Shown here one piece after another: positions 6,033-8,931 of a stretch of DNA of 8,931 nucleotides. The stretch covers positions 1-8,931 of the forward strand of contig CAQCFX010000053.1 of the NCBI GenBank assembly GCA_948766235.1, in the 5' to 3' direction. Source of the DNA: an uncultured Oscillospiraceae bacterium. GTDB taxonomy: Bacteria; Bacillota; Clostridia; Oscillospirales; Oscillospiraceae. The stretch's first letter is position 1, and every line of letters starts with the position of its first letter. The position numbers and the translations under genes are program-made. The notes under the pieces are model-generated. The model did not search any database and had not been told where the DNA came from. It was given only the letters and a program-made list of their open reading frames with translations.

Positions 6033-6431
6033 TTACGCCAGGACGATCAGCGGCGAACCGGTCTCCACATGGCTGCCCTTCTGCACCACCACCTGGGCAA
6101 CGGTGCCGTCCTTGGGGGCGAGAATTTCGTTTTCCATCTTCATGGCCTCCAGCACCACCAGCAGCTGGCCCTCCTTGACGGCGGCGCCCTGGGCGACCTC
6201 CACCCGGAGAATGGTGCCGGGCATGGGAGAGTTTACCGGCTCGCCCGCGGCGGTGACAGCGGCGGCGGGGGCCGCGGCAGGGACGGGAGCGGCGGCAGGA
6301 GCCACAGCGGCGGGTGCGGCAGGAGCGGCGGGCGCGGGGGCATAGGCCTCGTACTCGTCCACCAGCATGGCCTTGCCCGCCTCCACCTCCACCTCGTAGG
6401 TGCGGCTGTTCAGGGTCACTTTATATTTCAT
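6033..6431 (-). CDS. Biotin carboxyl carrier protein of the Na+-decarboxylase
   Basis: This 132-residue protein has three parts. The N-terminus (MKYKVTLNSRTYEVEVE) is the short strand pair common to OadA C-terminal and GcdC-type carriers. Residues 31-63 are an almost pure Ala/Pro/Val flexible linker. The C-terminal 70 residues form a biotinyl domain with the biotinylation site EAMKMEN (95-101), Lys98, and the usual NSPMPGTI entry strand. It carries CO2 as carboxybiotin from the alpha carboxyltransferase to the membrane beta subunit. In Klebsiella-type enzymes this domain is fused to the alpha subunit; here it is separate, as in glutaconyl-CoA and methylmalonyl-CoA decarboxylases. Its start follows the gamma gene's TGA after one base, with GGAGG about 9 bases upstream inside the end of that gene, so translation is probably coupled. 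Confidence 0.95.
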   Translation of the reverse strand: MKYKVTLNSRTYEVEVEAGKAMLVDEYEAYAPAPAAPAAPAAVAPAAAPVPAAAPAAAVTAAGEPVNSPMPGTILRVEVAQGAAVKEGQLLVVLEAMKMENEILAPKDGTVAQVVVQKGSHVETGSPLIVLA

Positions 6432-6432
6432 T

Positions 6433-6789
6433 TCACTTGACCTCCTTAATGGACTTGAAGCGCAGCTCGTTCAGCGGCCTGCCCATCTTGTCAGCCACAA
6501 TCGCCATAATCATGGCGGCCTCCTTGTCGGGCACGTCGAACAGCTTGACCTCGCCGGCGCTGCCGGGGGCCGGGGGCGCAGAGGGCGCGGCCGGGGCCGC
6601 GGGGGCGGCCTGAGCGGGGGCGGGAGCCTCCGCTTTTTTGGCGCGAGTGCCCGCCATGGCCTTCCCCATGAGAATGACCACGCACATCAGCAGCACCAGG
6701 CCGAAGAAGACCACGGCATAGCCCAGTACGGCGGCAATGCCGGCGTCGCCGATGCCCATCCGGGACGCGGTAAGAGCAATCGTATTCAT
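6433..6789 (-). CDS. oadG: Na+-decarboxylase small membrane subunit (OadG/MmdD-like gamma/delta)
   Basis: This 118-residue protein has one membrane helix near the N-terminus (about 19-42, LGYAVVFFGLVLLMCVVILM), an Ala/Pro-rich linker (about 52-78), and a conserved C-terminal segment (KEAAMIMAIVADKMGRPLNE, then LRFKSIKEV) typical of the OadG/MmdD/GcdD family. The subunit anchors the soluble carboxyltransferase and biotin carrier to the membrane beta subunit and is needed for assembly. The C-terminal segment resembles MmdD/GcdD more than the histidine-containing tail of enterobacterial OadG, as far as can be judged by eye. The start ATG is supported by AAGGGGG about 7 bases upstream, which overlaps the stop of the alpha gene 12 bases away. 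Intact. Confidence 0.88.
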   Translation of the reverse strand: MNTIALTASRMGIGDAGIAAVLGYAVVFFGLVLLMCVVILMGKAMAGTRAKKAEAPAPAQAAPAAPAAPSAPPAPGSAGEVKLFDVPDKEAAMIMAIVADKMGRPLNELRFKSIKEVK

Positions 6790-6801
6790 ATGACTGCCCC
6801 C

Positions 6802-8205
6802 TTACGCCTCGGTGATGGTGTAGGTGGCCATGTTCTCCTCCTTGGCCAAACGGTCCTTGAAGAACTTCTCGGCCTGGTCGGGGAAGCAGATATAGCTCAT
6901 CACGTCTTCCTCGCTGCGGCACAGCTCGCCCAGAGCCTCCTTCGCGGCCTTGAACTCCTCGCCGGTGCGCTTGGAGTCCTCGATGCGGCAGTCGGTGGGC
7001 TTGCCGCCCTCGCCCAGAATCTTGGTCTCCAGCTCCTTGCTGACGGGGGCGGGAGCGATGCCGTACTCGCCCTTGAAGTAGTTCTTAATCTCCTTGGAGA
7101 TCTGCTTATACCGCTCGCCCATGAGCACGTTGGTAACAGCCTGGTTGCCCACCATCTGGGACAGGGGGGTGACCAGCGGGGGATAGCCCAGGTCGGCGCG
7201 GACGCTGGGGATTTCGGCCAGGGCGGCGTCGAACTTATCCATGGCGTTCAGGTCCTTCAGGTTGGCGATCATGTTGGACAGCATTCCGCCGGGAACCTTG
7301 TACACCAGGGCCTGGGAGTCGGTGGCCATGCTCTTGGGGTTGATGAGGCCGGAGTCGATATACTTCTGCTTGATGGGCTTGAAGTAGTCGTTGACCTTGT
7401 TGATCACGTCCTCATTGAGGCCGGTTTCGATGCCGTACTGCTGCAGGGCGTAGAACATGGTCTCGGTGGCGGCCTGGCTGGTGCCGTTGGAGAAGCAGGA
7501 GGTGGCGGTGTCAATCACGTCCACGCCGGAATCAATAGCTTTCATCAGGGTCATGTAGGCCATGCCGGTGGTGCAGTGGGTGTGCAGAATGATGGGCATA
7601 TTGCCGATGGCGTCCTTAATGCCCTTGATGAGGCCCTCGGCCTCGTTGGGGCTCATGGTGCCGGCCATGTCCTTCAGGCAGATGGTGTCGAAGCCCATGT
7701 TTTTCAGCTCCTTGCACATCTCCACGTACTTAGACACGGTGTGCACAGGGCTCTGGGTGTAGGAGATGCAGCCGGAGGCTACGGTGTTCTTTTTTGCGTA
7801 CTTCTTGGTGGCCTCCAGAGCGGTGGTGATGTTGCGGAAGTCGTTCAGAGCGTCAAAAATACGGATGACGTCGATGCCGTTCTTGATGGACAGTTCCACG
7901 AACTTCTCCACCACGTCGTCGTGATAGTGCTTGTAGCCCAGCAGGTTTTGGCCGCGCAGCAGCATTTGCAGCCGGGTGTTGGGCATATTCTTGCGGATGT
8001 TGCGCAGCCGCTCCCAGGGATCTTCGCCCAGGTAGCGCAGGCAGGAATCGAAGGTGGCGCCGCCCCAGCACTCCACCGAGTAATAGCCGGCCTTATCCAT
8101 GGTGGACAGGATGTCGGCATAATCGGAGTAGGGCAGGCGGGTGGCCATCAGGGACTGGTTTGCGTCACGGAGCACGGTTTCCGTGAACTGAACCTTTTTC
8201 TTCAA
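6802..8205 (-). CDS. oadA: Oxaloacetate decarboxylase alpha subunit / PycB-type carboxyltransferase
   Basis: This 467-residue soluble enzyme transfers CO2 from oxaloacetate to biotin, leaving pyruvate. It shows the HMGL-like TIM-barrel carboxyltransferase domain: FTETVLRDANQS (7-18, Asp14), the ECWGGATFD block (45-53), RIFDALND (115-122), CLKDMAG (176-182, Lys178) and HTHCTTGMA (208-216, His208 and His210). These are the metal- and carboxyl-binding residues known from OadA and pyruvate carboxylase. The conserved C-terminal carboxyltransferase region follows (YPPLVTPLSQMVGNQA, 341-356). The protein ends without the biotin domain found in OadA proteins of about 590 residues; that function is encoded separately two genes downstream. 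The start is a TTG at 8203-8205; the next ATG is codon 20, inside the conserved domain. As it is not an MmdA/GcdA-type CoA carboxyltransferase, oxaloacetate is the expected substrate. A role as PycB of a two-part pyruvate carboxylase is less likely with oadB and oadG present. Confidence 0.92.
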   Translation of the reverse strand: MKKKVQFTETVLRDANQSLMATRLPYSDYADILSTMDKAGYYSVECWGGATFDSCLRYLGEDPWERLRNIRKNMPNTRLQMLLRGQNLLGYKHYHDDVVEKFVELSIKNGIDVIRIFDALNDFRNITTALEATKKYAKKNTVASGCISYTQSPVHTVSKYVEMCKELKNMGFDTICLKDMAGTMSPNEAEGLIKGIKDAIGNMPIILHTHCTTGMAYMTLMKAIDSGVDVIDTATSCFSNGTSQAATETMFYALQQYGIETGLNEDVINKVNDYFKPIKQKYIDSGLINPKSMATDSQALVYKVPGGMLSNMIANLKDLNAMDKFDAALAEIPSVRADLGYPPLVTPLSQMVGNQAVTNVLMGERYKQISKEIKNYFKGEYGIAPAPVSKELETKILGEGGKPTDCRIEDSKRTGEEFKAAKEALGELCRSEEDVMSYICFPDQAEKFFKDRLAKEENMATYTITEA

Positions 8206-8215
8206 ATTGGATACA

Positions 8216-8220
8216 CCTCC
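8216..8220 (-). promoter_or_regulatory. Ribosome binding site supporting the TTG start of oadA
   Basis: GGAGG on the minus strand lies 10 bases before the TTG at 8203-8205. No in-frame ATG or GTG lies between it and the conserved N-terminal motif, so TTG is the best start. The spacing is slightly long. Confidence 0.7.
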
Positions 8221-8261
8221 AAATTTCTCTTGGCTTGAACCGTGTGTTCAGGGAAGAAGGA

Positions 8262-8281
8262 CGCCGCGCCGCAGCGCGGCG
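8262..8281 (-). terminator. GC-only hairpin in the pckA-oadA gap, possible terminator or attenuator
   Basis: CGCCGCGC (8262-8269) pairs with GCGCGGCG (8274-8281), 8 perfect GC pairs around 4 bases. On the minus strand it is followed by TCCTTCTTCCC, a pyrimidine tract with too few T residues for a strong terminator. It could end pckA transcription, or act in the leader of the decarboxylase operon. No convincing promoter was found between it and the oadA start. Confidence 0.4.
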
Positions 8282-8336
8282 CCCTGTTTCGCCTAATGGA
8301 TTTGGAATTACTATGACGAGCTTGTGATAAACCGGG

Positions 8337-8414
8337 TGTAGGGGCGCACATTGTGCGCCCGCATTCTCCCGCGGTGGCCCAGGTTACGGCGGGCGCACGA
8401 TGTGCGCCCCTACA
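8337..8414. repeat. Nested palindromic repeat (REP/MITE-like) downstream of pckA
   Basis: Two 26-base arms (8337-8362 and 8389-8414) are inverted copies of each other with 25 of 26 matching bases, separated by 26 bases. Each arm is itself a palindrome: GGGCGCACA-T-TGTGCGCCC on the left, GGGCGCAC-GAT-GTGCGCCC on the right. The outer edges read TGTAGGGG and CCCCTACA. The element could fold either as one long hairpin or as two small ones. It encodes nothing. The structure resembles short repeated extragenic palindromes; in this place it could stabilise or end the pckA transcript. Copy number elsewhere cannot be seen here. Confidence 0.85.
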
Positions 8415-8444
8415 GGCATTGCGCCATTGGGCGTGCCGAGGGTC

Positions 8445-8931
8445 TTACACCTTCGGGCCAGCCTCCACCAGGGCCTTGCCGGCGTCGTTGCCGGTGTACT
8501 TCACGAAGTTCTTCACGAAGCGGCCGGCCAGGTCCTTGGCCTTGGTATCCCACTCGCTGGCGTCGGCGTAGGTGTCGCGGGGATCCAGGATGGCGGGGTC
8601 CACGCCGGGCAGGGAGGTGGGGACCTCAAAGTTGAAGTAGGGGATGGTCTTGGTCTCGGCCTTGAGGATGGAGCCGTCCAGGATGGCGTCGATGATGCCG
8701 CGGGTGTCCTTGATGGAGATGCGCTTGCCGGTGCCGTTCCAGCCGGTGTTCACCAGGTAGGCCTTGGCGCCGGACTTCTCCATCTTCTTCACCAGCTCCT
8801 CACCGTACTTGGTGGGGTGCAGCTCCAGGAAGGCCTGGCCGAAGCAGGCGGAGAAGGTGGGAGTGGGCTCGGTGATGCCCCGCTCGGTGCCGGCCAGCTT
8901 GGAGGTGAAGCCGGACAGGAAGTAGTACTGG
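8445..8931 (-). CDS. pckA: Phosphoenolpyruvate carboxykinase (ATP), C-terminal part
   Basis: The last 161 codons are present; the 5' part, including the P-loop and metal site, lies beyond the right edge. The visible part is highly typical of ATP-dependent PEP carboxykinase: YYFLSGFTSKLAGTERGITE, PTFSACFGQAFLELHP, AYLVNTGWNGTGKRISIKDT and RGIIDAILDG follow in the family order. The GTERG arginine and the NTGWNG...GKRI region contribute to nucleotide and substrate binding. Full-length members are about 520-540 residues, so roughly 30 percent is seen. The enzyme interconverts oxaloacetate + ATP and PEP + CO2 + ADP in the cytosol; in fermenting anaerobes it often runs toward oxaloacetate, saving ATP. 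It points the same way as the decarboxylase operon, 239 bases upstream of oadA, with hairpins and a repeat in between, so it is probably a separate unit. Confidence 0.96.
   Translation of the reverse strand, partial: QYYFLSGFTSKLAGTERGITEPTPTFSACFGQAFLELHPTKYGEELVKKMEKSGAKAYLVNTGWNGTGKRISIKDTRGIIDAILDGSILKAETKTIPYFNFEVPTSLPGVDPAILDPRDTYADASEWDTKAKDLAGRFVKNFVKYTGNDAGKALVEAGPKV

Noticed and set aside
6242..6346. Repetitive GCG/GGC/GCC-rich stretch in the biotin carrier gene, and a similar one at 6555-6635
   Set aside because: These encode the Ala/Pro linkers normal for biotin carriers and small decarboxylase subunits. They are low-complexity coding DNA, not a separate repeat element.
6400..8238. 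Very long plus-strand open frame (612 codons) opposite the oad genes
   Set aside because: It is rich in Gly, His, Val and Leu from GC-biased antisense codons, has no family motif, and lies opposite four well-supported genes.
8301..8329. Plus-strand promoter-like pair TTGGAA, 17 bases, TGATAA
   Set aside because: It would transcribe only the palindromic repeat and antisense pckA; matches are partial and no gene follows.

Overview
The window looks like a piece of chromosome from a GC-rich, anaerobic, gut-type Clostridia bacterium, most likely of the Oscillospiraceae (Flavonifractor/Lawsonibacter-like). This is inferred from strong GGAGG-type ribosome sites, a biotin-dependent Na+-pumping decarboxylase operon next to ATP-type PEP carboxykinase, a DivIVA-like protein, and a split class I (Fe-S) hydro-lyase. 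Genus cannot be fixed from the sequence alone. No rRNA, tRNA, CRISPR array, phage or insertion-sequence gene was seen.

Layout. (1) 1-1912, minus strand: a promoter at 1884-1912 drives two different alpha/beta-hydrolase esterases and then an ATP-grasp-like protein whose rest lies beyond the left edge. The pathway is not recognised, and this is the most likely place for an undescribed system. (2) 1970-3088, minus: a Na+/Ca2+ exchanger-family antiporter with its own promoter, a short GC-rich leader and a clear terminator. (3) 3116-4399, plus: divergently transcribed from the antiporter, a DivIVA-like coiled-coil protein overlaps by ATGA the beta subunit of a class I fumarase/tartrate dehydratase-type enzyme. 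The usual alpha subunit is absent, and a terminator follows. (4) 4473-4675, plus: the decayed remnant of an XRE-family regulator, then a bidirectional terminator shared with the convergent operon. (5) 4695-8205, minus: four tightly packed genes encode a sodium-translocating decarboxylase, in transcription order carboxyltransferase (alpha), small membrane subunit (gamma/delta), separate biotin carrier, and membrane carboxybiotin decarboxylase (beta). (6) 8206-8444: intergenic DNA with a GC-rich hairpin and a striking nested palindromic repeat. (7) 8445-8931, minus: the C-terminal part of PEP carboxykinase, cut by the right edge.

How the parts fit. PEP carboxykinase interconverts PEP and oxaloacetate. 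The decarboxylase would split oxaloacetate to pyruvate and CO2 while exporting Na+. A fumarase-type enzyme and a Na+-coupled antiporter nearby suit an organism that ferments C4 acids and uses a sodium gradient, but the antiporter and fumarase genes are in separate transcription units, so a functional link is only inference.
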